This document shows, in pieces, positions 1 through 5,561 of a stretch of 11,111 nucleotides of DNA (position 1 is the first letter of the stretch; each line of letters begins with the position of its first letter). A program made the translations under genes and the position numbers. The stretch comes from an uncultured Eubacteriales bacterium. Its GTDB lineage: Bacteria > Bacillota > Clostridia > Oscillospirales > CAG-382. The notes under the pieces are model-generated. The model saw only the letters and a list, made by a program, of their open reading frames with translations, searched no databases and was not told where the DNA came from. The stretch covers positions 1 to 11,111 of the forward strand of contig URJL01000055.1 of the NCBI GenBank assembly GCA_900548115.1, given 5' to 3'.

Positions 1-22
1 GTTTTTCTTTCTCGTCTATTCG

Positions 23-42
23 TTGTTCAATTTTCAAAGTCC
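23..42 (-). promoter_or_regulatory. boxA-like antitermination motif of an rRNA leader
   Basis: The minus strand reads GGACTTTGAAAATTGAACAA. This strongly resembles the CTTTGAAAA-CTGAA sequence found in leaders and 16S-23S spacers of Firmicute rrn operons, which includes the boxA element bound by NusB/S10. It lies about 40 bases downstream of the predicted start of transcription. The 16S gene would then begin a short distance left of position 1. Confidence 0.65.
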
Positions 43-50
43 GATCACTC

Positions 51-78
51 TCAGCCGAGCCCTGCTCGTTTTCGCTGA
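51..78 (-). other. Hairpin in the presumed rRNA operon leader
   Basis: TCAGC (51-55) and CGAGC (56-60) pair with GCTCG (64-68) and GCTGA (74-78). This gives a 10-bp stem with a three-base loop and a five-base bulge. It lies immediately after the predicted transcription start, between promoter and boxA-like motif. Leader hairpins at this place are common in bacterial rrn operons. Its function here is inferred. Confidence 0.5.
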
Positions 79-80
79 CA

Positions 81-160
81 GCTTTAATAGAATACCACAG
101 ACTTTTCTTTTTGTCAAGTGTTTTTTCGATATTTTTTTGATTTTTTTCAAAAAAAATTGT
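81..160 (-). promoter_or_regulatory. Strong sigma-A promoter with A-tract upstream element, probably of an rRNA operon
   Basis: Read on the minus strand, TTGACA (117-112) is followed after exactly 17 bases by TATTCT (94-89), so transcription would start near 82 and run leftwards off the window. Upstream of the -35 box, 118-160 is almost pure A/T with A-tracts, as expected of an UP element. A perfect -35, optimal spacing and an UP-like tract are typical of stable RNA promoters. The boxA-like motif downstream supports an rRNA operon. The rRNA itself is not in the window, so its identity is inferred. Confidence 0.75.
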
Positions 161-197
161 TTTTCACATTTTTACTCTTTTGAAAGCAGCTGCGGGC

Positions 198-227
198 GCA
201 TATTCGTCTGCACCGTTTGCCATACTA
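198..227 (+). promoter_or_regulatory. Sigma-G-like (forespore) promoter of the DUF421/DUF4363 operon
   Basis: GCATA (198-202), 18 bases, then CATACTA (221-227) matches the known Bacillus sigma-G consensus (GMATR, about 18 bases, CATNMTA) at every informative position. Transcription would start near 234, giving a leader of only about 15-30 bases before the likely start of the DUF421 frame. No comparable sigma-A promoter is visible on this strand, although the CATACT box preceded by TGC could also work weakly as an extended -10. Sigma-G control is inferred from sequence alone. Confidence 0.55.
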
Positions 228-292
228 ACCAAAGAAAAACGTAAAGAAAGTGAGCGATTTTTACGATCACGGTACTGTTTCGAACGATTTTT

Positions 293-934
293 ATGTACAC
301 CGTTGTTCTTTTGTTCATGCGCATCATGGGCAAGCGGCAACTGGGACAAATGCAGATCTCGGAATTTATCACGGCGATGATCCTTTCCGAGCTTGCGGCG
401 ATGCCCATTTCCGACCGCACCATACCGCTTGCGTACAGTCTCGTTCCCCTAATCGTCATCATTTCCGCCGAAGTGATTCTTTCCTATATATCATTAAAAT
501 CGCACACGGCGCAGAAGTTTTTGGAGAGCGCGCCGACCGCCATTGTCGAAAGGGGCGTTTTGAATCAAAAGGCTCTTGTCGACACGCGCATCAGCATGAA
601 GGAATTGCTCGTCGAGCTGCGCATAGCGGGGCTTTCATCGATCGGCGAGGCGCAATATGTTTATCTCGAGCCGAACGGCAAATTCAGCGTCATCCCGAAG
701 ACCGCCTACCGTCCTTTGACGGTGAGCGATATGGAGCTTTCGCTTCCCGAAGCCGATCCCGACATCGCGCTTATCGTCGACGGAAAGATCAACAAAACGG
801 GGCTTTTGCATCTGAAAAAGGACGAAGAATGGCTGAAAGACGCCGTTTCGCCGCATCTTCCCGACGGGATTCTTCTCTTCACCTGCAACAACGCGGGCGA
901 CAAGACCGTCATTCCGAAGGAGGCAAAAAGTTGA
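293..934 (+). CDS. DUF421 family membrane protein (YetF/YcaP-like); N-terminus probably begins upstream of 293
   Basis: This is a DUF421 protein: 213 residues from the first ATG. It has the family hallmark MRIMGKRQLGQ (about 9-19) followed by SELAAMPISD, then a hydrophobic segment at about 47-66 (IPLAYSLVPLIVIISAEVIL) and a soluble C-terminal part. Family members have a complete first membrane helix ahead of MGKRQ. Here the ATG at 293 leaves only half of it and has no ribosome binding site. The same frame is open upstream to a TGA at 251 and encodes the missing half (ITVLFRTIFMY), so the true start is probably non-ATG (ATT 257, ACG 263 or ATC 266), or there is a one-base frameshift after GTG 250. 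The AAGAAAGTGAG at 244-254 could serve as ribosome binding site. The function is not established; DUF421 proteins are frequent in spore formers, and one has been linked to spore heat resistance. It overlaps the next gene by 4 bases. Confidence 0.85.
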   Translation: MYTVVLLFMRIMGKRQLGQMQISEFITAMILSELAAMPISDRTIPLAYSLVPLIVIISAEVILSYISLKSHTAQKFLESAPTAIVERGVLNQKALVDTRISMKELLVELRIAGLSSIGEAQYVYLEPNGKFSVIPKTAYRPLTVSDMELSLPEADPDIALIVDGKINKTGLLHLKKDEEWLKDAVSPHLPDGILLFTCNNAGDKTVIPKEAKS

Positions 935-1332
935 AAAGCTTTATTCTGTCGGTCGTTCTCGTCGTCTTGATCACGGGGCTTGTCATTCTCAACAGCTTTT
1001 GCGCCAACCATGTTTACGACGCCATGCTCGGCGCGCTCGACGCTTTTCCGAAGGAGGCGAACGCCGCGCGTGCGGCGGACGATATCCGCTCGCTTTCGGA
1101 CTATTTTGAAGAAAAAAAGTATTATTTGTATCTGATTCTTCCGCAGGGAACGATAAACGATCTGATGCTTTCCTACACCGAGACGGTGGAATATTGTCTT
1201 TCGGAGGATGACAGCTCATACCGCGCGGCGCTTGCCAAAACAAAGCTGCTCATCGAGACGGTCAAGGATAACGAGGGGCTGCGGCTTTACGATTTTTTCA
1301 CAAAAGATAGTAAAAAGAGATATTTTCCATAA
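931..1332 (+). CDS. DUF4363 family protein, single-pass membrane protein
   Basis: This 133-residue protein starts at TTG 931, seven bases after a perfect AAGGAGG (917-923). It overlaps the stop of the DUF421 gene (TTGA, 931-934), which indicates translational coupling. An N-terminal membrane helix (about residues 4-23, FILSVVLVVLITGLVILNSF) is followed by a mainly alpha-helical, charged domain of about 100 residues, presumably outside the cytoplasmic membrane. The layout and size match DUF4363, a family of unknown function that commonly sits directly after a DUF421 gene in clostridia. The pair may act together in the spore or forespore membrane, but that is inference from the sigma-G-like promoter and gene pairing. 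The last four codons and the stop form one arm of a 12-bp inverted repeat shared with the rpsT terminator. Confidence 0.82.
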   Translation: MKSFILSVVLVVLITGLVILNSFCANHVYDAMLGALDAFPKEANAARAADDIRSLSDYFEEKKYYLYLILPQGTINDLMLSYTETVEYCLSEDDSSYRAALAKTKLLIETVKDNEGLRLYDFFTKDSKKRYFP

Positions 1333-1352
1333 GCAGCTACGGAAAATATCTC
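1311..1352 (-). terminator. Second (distal) rho-independent terminator of rpsT
   Basis: A perfect 12-bp inverted repeat, GAGATATTTTCC (1317-1328) and GGAAAATATCTC (1341-1352), encloses a 12-base loop. On the minus strand it is followed by TTTTTA and further T-rich sequence, so it is a factor-independent terminator for rpsT. On the plus strand it overlaps the end of the DUF4363 gene and lacks a U-tract, so termination in that direction should be weak. Confidence 0.75.
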
Positions 1353-1366
1353 CCAATTCGAATTGG
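1353..1366. repeat. Perfect 14-bp palindrome between the two rpsT terminators
   Basis: CCAATTCGAATTGG is a perfect palindrome lying directly next to the 12-bp terminator repeat. It may add a second small hairpin to transcripts from either side, or be a protein binding site. No function is evident. Confidence 0.6.
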
Positions 1367-1367
1367 T

Positions 1368-1400
1368 ATAAAAAGCGGTGCGGAATACGTCCGCGCCACC
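1368..1400 (-). terminator. First (proximal) rho-independent terminator of rpsT
   Basis: On the minus strand, 16 bases after the rpsT stop, a GC-rich hairpin forms. GCGGA and TCCGC pair around the loop CGTAT and are extended after one mismatch by five more pairs, two of them G-U. It is followed by TTTTTAT (1374-1368). A second terminator follows about 15 bases later, so rpsT ends in a tandem pair. Confidence 0.75.
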
Positions 1401-1416
1401 GTTACCGCCGCAAAAA

Positions 1417-1677
1417 TTACAGCGTGTTGAGCTTTGCGGTAAAGCGGCTCTTTTTTCTTGCAGCTGCGTTGGTATGGATGATACCCTTGCTTGCTGCCTT
1501 GTCAAGAACGCTCACTGCGTTGCGGTATGCAACCTCTGCGGCTGCCTTATCGCCTTCTGCCACTGCCGTTTCGAACTTTTTCAGCGTCGTCTTGAACATG
1601 GTCTTGAACATGCGGTTCTTCAAAGTTTTGGAACCGGTAACCTTAACGCGCTTTTTTGCAGACTTGATATTCGGCAA
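1417..1677 (-). CDS. rpsT: Small ribosomal subunit protein bS20
   Basis: S20 binds 16S rRNA in the body of the 30S subunit early in assembly. The 86-residue product is the usual length and shows the family pattern: N-terminal PNIKSAKKRV, a Lys-rich first helix, and the C-terminal DKAASKGIIHTNAAARKKSR signature. The start is UUG at 1677, fixed by GGAGGTGG (1690-1683) five bases upstream and by the conserved PNIKSAKKR that follows. In-frame codons further upstream do not resemble S20. The gene is monocistronic, divergent from gpr, an rpsT-gpr neighbourhood also found in Bacillus. It has its own sigma-A promoter, a structured leader of about 55 bases, and two terminators. A UUG start is also used by Escherichia coli rpsT, where it matters for autogenous translational control. 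Confidence 0.98.
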   Translation of the reverse strand: MPNIKSAKKRVKVTGSKTLKNRMFKTMFKTTLKKFETAVAEGDKAAAEVAYRNAVSVLDKAASKGIIHTNAAARKKSRFTAKLNTL

Positions 1678-1704
1678 ACTGTCCACCTCCCTGATAAAGA
1701 TACC

Positions 1705-1722
1705 ATACGATAATGGTCGTAT
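1705..1722 (-). promoter_or_regulatory. Leader hairpin of rpsT
   Basis: In the rpsT leader, ATACGA (1722-1717) and TCGTAT (1710-1705) form a perfect 6-bp stem around a six-base loop. An alternative pairing CCAT/ATGG overlaps it. The hairpin ends about 15 bases before the ribosome binding site. It is a candidate S20 autoregulatory site, but this is inference. Confidence 0.4.
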
Positions 1723-1738
1723 TTTCATACACCTGTTA

Positions 1739-1767
1739 ATCTTACCACACTTTTTTGAATAATTCAA
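1739..1767 (-). promoter_or_regulatory. Sigma-A promoter of rpsT
   Basis: The minus strand shows TTGAAT (1767-1762), 17 bases, then TAAGAT (1744-1739), with TGG directly before the -10 box making it an extended -10 promoter. Transcription would start near 1732, about 55 bases before the UUG start codon. The -35 box is half of the perfect palindrome TTGAATAATTCAA (1755-1767), so the same -35 hexamer also faces gpr. Confidence 0.75.
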
Positions 1768-1827
1768 TAGTAAACGCGATTTTTTTTGTTTTTTTGCGAA
1801 AAAACTTTCGGAAAAGGAGTGAAAAAC

Positions 1828-2769
1828 ATGAAAAAAGAGCCGATTTTTCCCTTTAAGACCGACCTTGCGGACGAAAGTCACGAATATTCCGATGTGCGGG
1901 GAGGAGAACCCGAGGGGATAAAGCGAACGGAAAAGAAGATCGGCGACATTCGTGTAACCGAGCTTTGCATCACCTCGAAACGCGGTGAAAAGCTCTGCGG
2001 GAAGCCGACAGGGCGTTATGTCACAGCGGAGCTTTCCGAGACGGGCTTTTACGGCGCGCCGCTTTTCGAGGCGCACTGCGGAACGCTCTCCCGTCTGTTT
2101 GCCTCGTTTCTCGACCCGATTCTTGAAAAAAAGGACGGCTGCGTTTTGCTGGCGGGTCTGGGGAATCCCGCAATCCTTGCCGATTCGGTCGGCGCCGAGA
2201 CGGTGCGGAATTTTCTTGTGACCCGTCACATCAAGCAGTCGTCACCGCAGCTTTTCGAAAGCTTCGGCTTTCGCGAAACCGCAGCCGTCGTCCCCGACGT
2301 TTTCGGAAACACGGGCATCGAAGCGGCGGTGACGCTGCGAGGTGTTGTCGATTCTCTCCGTCCCGACTGTATTATTGCGGTCGACGCGCTTTCCTCCCGC
2401 CGCCTCTCCCGCCTTTCTTCGGCGGTTCAGATCTGCGATACGGGCGTTTGCCCCGGATCGGGGGTAGGCAACCGCCGCATGGAAATATCCGAAGAGACGC
2501 TCGGCGTTCCCGTTATTGCCGTCGGCGTTCCGACGGTAGTAAACGCTTCGAGCCTTTTAAACGACTCGCTCATGCTCTGCGGAGTTCTTCCCGATCGGCT
2601 TTCAGAGGAAACAAAGCGCGAGCTGTGCGAGCAGATCGGCAACGACTGTTACGTTGCACCGAAGGACTGTGGCAGCGGAATTGCGCACATCGCCCGCATG
2701 ATCGGATACGCGCTCAACGCCGCCCTTCACAAAAACATTGCTTTTTCGGAGATGCCCGACTTTTTGTAA
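1828..2769 (+). CDS. gpr: Spore germination protease GPR (peptidase family A25)
   Basis: GPR degrades the small acid-soluble proteins that coat spore DNA, releasing amino acids early in germination. It is made in the forespore as a zymogen that autoprocesses. The 313-residue product starts at ATG 1828, eight bases after AAGGAG (1814-1819). Visible hallmarks are KTDLADESHE (10-19) near the maturation site, GKPTGRYVT (58-66), LLAGLGN (107-113) with Asp119, VTRH (131-134), DVFGNTGIE, IIAVDALSSRRLSR (182-195) with Asp186, and SDTGVCPGSGVGN-type sequence (203-215). Asp119 and Asp186 correspond to the two catalytic aspartates known from Bacillus GPR. The prosegment is short, and the insertion present in the C-terminal half of Bacillus GPR is missing, hence 313 rather than about 370 residues; this is usual in clostridia. 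I found no convincing sigma-F or sigma-G promoter upstream. It ends at a strong terminator. Confidence 0.97.
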   Translation: MKKEPIFPFKTDLADESHEYSDVRGGEPEGIKRTEKKIGDIRVTELCITSKRGEKLCGKPTGRYVTAELSETGFYGAPLFEAHCGTLSRLFASFLDPILEKKDGCVLLAGLGNPAILADSVGAETVRNFLVTRHIKQSSPQLFESFGFRETAAVVPDVFGNTGIEAAVTLRGVVDSLRPDCIIAVDALSSRRLSRLSSAVQICDTGVCPGSGVGNRRMEISEETLGVPVIAVGVPTVVNASSLLNDSLMLCGVLPDRLSEETKRELCEQIGNDCYVAPKDCGSGIAHIARMIGYALNAALHKNIAFSEMPDFL

Positions 2770-2854
2770 AGATTCCCGCTCGGACGCGGCAAAGTCACGC
2801 ACTCCGAGAAAAGCCGATTCAAATTTTATACGATTTTGGATCGGAGAAATTTCA

Positions 2855-2890
2855 GGGGGCGCCGGCAAGCCGTCGGCGCCCCGTTTTTTT
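2855..2890 (+). terminator. Rho-independent terminator of gpr
   Basis: GGGGCGCCG (2856-2864) and CGGCGCCCC (2874-2882) form a perfect 9-bp stem with a nine-base loop, followed by G and seven T (2884-2890). It serves gpr. Its T-tract runs into the stop codon of the convergent FAD oxidoreductase gene. On the minus strand the hairpin has no U-tract, so it would be a weak stop for that gene. The 85 bases between the gpr stop and this hairpin contain only a small CTCGGA/TCCGAG inverted repeat. Confidence 0.9.
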
Positions 2891-4100
2891 ATTCGATATG
2901 AAGCGGCACGCCCGCATCGGAAAGCTTCTTTTGCAGTTTTTCGACCGAACGCGAAAGAGCGGGAAAATCGTCGCTGAGAGCTGCCGCCGCTCCCGCCGCC
3001 TGACCCGTCACGGCACAGCAGGGGATGACGCGGGCAATGTCCCACATGGCGTCGGTGTTGGAAATGCAGCGCCCCGCGGCGATGACGTTGCGAAGGTCGT
3101 CGCCGTAAAGACAGCGGAAAGGGACCTCATAGATCGGTCCCGCCTTGCGCCAGTCGGAGATCATGCCGACGCTGTCGGCAAAATATTTGTGATCGTCGGT
3201 ATCGTCGAGCGTATACACGCCGACGGGACGGCGGGTCATGCGGATCTGCGGGACAGTCGCCATTGTCGTGAGCATGTGTTCCTCAGAGAGATCTCCGTCG
3301 CGAAGAAAATGCGACAAAAGACTTTTGTGCGACATTTCGGTCATTTCCGAAAGCTCCTTGCCGCAAAGTCCCGTAAAGCGGCGGTCGGAAAGAAGCTCCA
3401 CTTTGTTCTTTTCGGTCTTTTCCTTGTCGGGAACATCGCAAAAGCCGACGGGATGAAGTGCGTACTTCCCGTTTGTGATCGAATAATACCACGAGGCGAG
3501 AATGTTTCCCTGTCCGAAAGTCGCGGTCTTTGCACCCGAAAGAGCAAAAATATCCGCGTCGCCCGTACAGTCGACAACGCTTTTTACCGAGACGGCGGTT
3601 CTGCCCGACTTGTTTTCGAGAATGAGCGCGGTCACTTTTTTCTCTTCGACCGCCGTCGCGCAGACCGATGTTCCGTAAAGGATCTCGACACCCTCCGAAA
3701 GCAGCTTTTGTTCGGAGAGAAGTGCAAACATTTGGGCGTTGAAGCTGACCTGATAGCGCTCCTTCTTTTTATCCTCTTCGCTTCCGTTTTCAAACCACGC
3801 GGGGCTGTAATGTCCCGGCTCGCGGCCTTTTTCGATCGAAAGCAGCATCAGCTCTTCGGCAAGCCCGAAGCTCACCTGCCGCCCGTTTCCGTCGCAAAGC
3901 GGCAGATAAATGGTGACAAGTCCCAGTGTCGCCAGTCCGCCGAGGGCAAACTGTTTTTCGATGAGAAGCGTTTTGGCTCCTCCGCGCGCCGCCGACAGTG
4001 CCGCGGCAATGCCCGCCACTCCGCCGCCGCACACAACAACGTCGTATTCTCCCGTTACGGGGATTTTTCTTGTCGGTTCGGAAATGAATTTTTCTTTCAT
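2889..4100 (-). CDS. FAD-dependent oxidoreductase (FAD_oxidored family), substrate unknown
   Basis: This 403-residue protein has a Rossmann FAD-binding motif near its N-terminus (VVVCGGGVAGIAAALSAARG, 21-40, acidic residue Glu48 after the second strand). It then has FALGGLATLG (51-60). Near the C-terminus is the second flavin-binding signature of the family (RNVIAAGRCISNTDA and CCAVTGQAAGAAAALS). This combination is typical of the FAD_oxidored group of flavoproteins, whose substrates are mostly unassigned. No signal peptide or membrane segment is visible, so it is probably cytoplasmic. The ATG at 4100 follows AGGAGAG (4117-4111) by ten bases. Only 22 bases separate it from the hflX stop, so the two are almost certainly co-transcribed. 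I cannot name the substrate; a role in sugar or acid oxidation would be a guess. Confidence 0.93.
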   Translation of the reverse strand: MKEKFISEPTRKIPVTGEYDVVVCGGGVAGIAAALSAARGGAKTLLIEKQFALGGLATLGLVTIYLPLCDGNGRQVSFGLAEELMLLSIEKGREPGHYSPAWFENGSEEDKKKERYQVSFNAQMFALLSEQKLLSEGVEILYGTSVCATAVEEKKVTALILENKSGRTAVSVKSVVDCTGDADIFALSGAKTATFGQGNILASWYYSITNGKYALHPVGFCDVPDKEKTEKNKVELLSDRRFTGLCGKELSEMTEMSHKSLLSHFLRDGDLSEEHMLTTMATVPQIRMTRRPVGVYTLDDTDDHKYFADSVGMISDWRKAGPIYEVPFRCLYGDDLRNVIAAGRCISNTDAMWDIARVIPCCAVTGQAAGAAAALSDDFPALSRSVEKLQKKLSDAGVPLHIE

Positions 4101-4122
4101 ATCGATTCTTCTCTCCTGTTCT

Positions 4123-5466
4123 TTATTTTTTCTGTGCCTTTTCGGCCGCGTCGGTTCGATAGCGGCTCAGCATGCCCGTGATCTTTTCATCCGCCAGCGC
4201 GACGACCTCGGTCCCGCGATCGGTATATTCGACCGACAGAACCGTTGCGCTCTTATAGAGCGTATTCAGCGCGCTCTCCTCGCCGAAGGGAAGAAGAAAA
4301 TGCGCGCGCGTAAGCGAGCCGCTCAAAAGCTTTTCGATCTCCGAGAGAAGCGCGTCGATCCCGTAACCGTTTTCGGCGGAAATAAAGACCGATTTTTTCT
4401 CGCCGTCGGTGTCGTTTTGCGGAATCGTTTCGAGACGGTCGCATTTGTTGTAAACATAAAGCGTCGGTTTTCCGCCCGCCGAAAGTTCGGCAAGCGTCGC
4501 TTCGGTCACCTCGGTTTTCAGCCGCACGTTTTCATCCGAGGCGTCCGAGAGGATCAAAAGAGCGTCGGCATAGCGTGCCTCTTCGAGCGTGCTGCGGAAC
4601 GCCTTGACAAGACCGTGCGGCAGACGGCTGATAAAGCCGACCGTATCGGTCAAAAGCACTTCCAGTCCCGAGGGGAGCTTCAGCTTGCGCACCGTCGGGT
4701 CAAGCGTTGCGAAAAGCTTGTTTTCCGCCAATATGCCCGCGTCGGTCAGACGGTTCAACAGCGTCGATTTTCCCGCGTTGGTATATCCGACAATTGCGAC
4801 GACGGGAATACCCGCCTTTTCGCGCTGCTTGCGCATGGTATCACGGTTGTTTTCAAGGGTTTTCAGCTGTTCCTCCAGCGCCGTAATGCGCCGTTTGATA
4901 TGGCGGCGGTCGGTTTCGAGCTTGGTCTCGCCGGGGCCTCTCGCTCCGACCGAGCCGCCCGCGCTGCCGCCCTGCCGCGAAAGCGCCGTTCCCTGTCCCG
5001 TAAGACGGGGCGCGCTGTAGCGAAGCTGAGCGATCTCGACCTGCAGTTTTCCCTCGCCCGTCACGGCGTGGCGGGCAAAAATATCCAGTATCAACATGGT
5101 GCGGTCGATGACGCGCGGAGCGTGTCCGTCCTTTTCCATGCCTTTTTCAAGGTTTCGTATCTGCGACGGCGAAAGCTCGCAGTCAAAAACGACGAGCGCG
5201 ATATTGTGCGTGCGGCAAAGCTCGCCCGCCTCCTCGACCTTGCCCGCGCCGATGTACGTCGCCGCCTCGGGAGACGGGCGGCACTGGGTCATGGTGTAAA
5301 AGGTGCAAGCCTCGGCTTCGTCTCCGAGCGCGGTCTCGGTCAGCAGCCGAAGCTCGGCAAGACTCCGTTCGGTCTCCTCCGCTTCGCTTGCGGAAGAATA
5401 AAGCGCCGCAAGCAGAACGCCGAAGGGTTCGGTGCTTTCGGGAATATTCGTTACGGTTTCCGTCAT
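4123..5466 (-). CDS. hflX: GTPase HflX (ribosome-splitting, Obg-HflX superfamily)
   Basis: HflX binds the 50S subunit, splits stalled or hibernating ribosomes after heat or antibiotic stress, and hydrolyses GTP. The 447-residue product has the N-terminal HflX domain with YIGAGKVEEA (71-80), VVFDCELSPSQIRNLE (92-107) and VIDRTMLILDIFA. The Gly-rich linker GARGPGETKLE (174-184) precedes a charged coiled-coil helix. The G domain shows G1 GYTNAGKST (227-235), the switch I region ATLDPT (253-258), G3 DTVGFI (274-279) and G4 NKCD (340-343). All key GTPase residues are present. The ATG at 5466 follows a perfect AAAGGAGG (5480-5473) at six bases. The gene precedes the FAD oxidoreductase in one unit. 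Its leader contains the terminator-like hairpin that ends the upstream gene, which raises the possibility of attenuation. Confidence 0.98.
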   Translation of the reverse strand: MTETVTNIPESTEPFGVLLAALYSSASEAEETERSLAELRLLTETALGDEAEACTFYTMTQCRPSPEAATYIGAGKVEEAGELCRTHNIALVVFDCELSPSQIRNLEKGMEKDGHAPRVIDRTMLILDIFARHAVTGEGKLQVEIAQLRYSAPRLTGQGTALSRQGGSAGGSVGARGPGETKLETDRRHIKRRITALEEQLKTLENNRDTMRKQREKAGIPVVAIVGYTNAGKSTLLNRLTDAGILAENKLFATLDPTVRKLKLPSGLEVLLTDTVGFISRLPHGLVKAFRSTLEEARYADALLILSDASDENVRLKTEVTEATLAELSAGGKPTLYVYNKCDRLETIPQNDTDGEKKSVFISAENGYGIDALLSEIEKLLSGSLTRAHFLLPFGEESALNTLYKSATVLSVEYTDRGTEVVALADEKITGMLSRYRTDAAEKAQKK

Positions 5467-5481
5467 AAAAAGCCTCCTTTC

Positions 5482-5545
5482 AAAGCAAAAGAGAAAAAGA
5501 AAAGGGGAAAACGCCCCGCGCCGAAAGGGCGCGAAGCTTTTCCCC
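5482..5545 (-). terminator. Rho-independent terminator between the Gfo/Idh/MocA gene and hflX
   Basis: On the minus strand GGGGAAAA (5545-5538) and TTTTCCCC (5511-5504) form an 8-bp outer stem. Inside it CGCGCC and GGCGCG form a second stem closed by a short loop. A long T-rich run (TTTTCTTTTTCTCTTTT, from 5503 leftwards) follows, and the hflX ribosome binding site begins only a few bases later. It should end transcripts of the Gfo gene. It may also act as an attenuator for hflX. Confidence 0.85.
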
Positions 5546-5561
5546 GAAAAATGTGAGTTTT

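Noticed and set aside
250..930. Frame beginning at GTG 250 read through to the DUF4363 gene as one 360-residue protein
   Set aside because: The first 227 residues are an out-of-frame reading of the DUF421 gene. DUF4363 has its own ribosome binding site and TTG start at 931.
1364..1372. TGGTATAAA on the plus strand, resembling an extended -10 box that would give an rpsT antisense RNA
   Set aside because: There is no -35 box at the right distance, and the T/A-rich bases are explained by the rpsT terminator T-run on the other strand.
1738..1761. Possible sigma-F/sigma-G promoter for gpr (GAATA 1757-1761, or AATCTTA 1738-1744)
   Set aside because: No pair of boxes with correct spacing was found. 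Single-box matches in AT-rich sequence are expected by chance, although gpr is known to be forespore-expressed in Bacillus.
2780..2815. CTCGGA/TCCGAG inverted repeat after gpr as a separate terminator or small RNA
   Set aside because: The stem is only 6 bp with a long loop and no T-run. The real terminator follows at 2855-2890.
2448..4181. Long open frame of 577 codons on the plus strand opposite the FAD oxidoreductase gene
   Set aside because: Its translation is Arg/His/Ala-rich without any recognisable domain, has no ribosome binding site, and spans the gpr end and its terminator. The opposite strand encodes a clear protein family; the open frame is a by-product of codon bias.
3910..5556. 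Open frame of 548 codons on the plus strand opposite hflX
   Set aside because: It mirrors the well-defined hflX gene, shows no domain, has a basic low-complexity composition, and crosses the hflX/FAD gene boundary.
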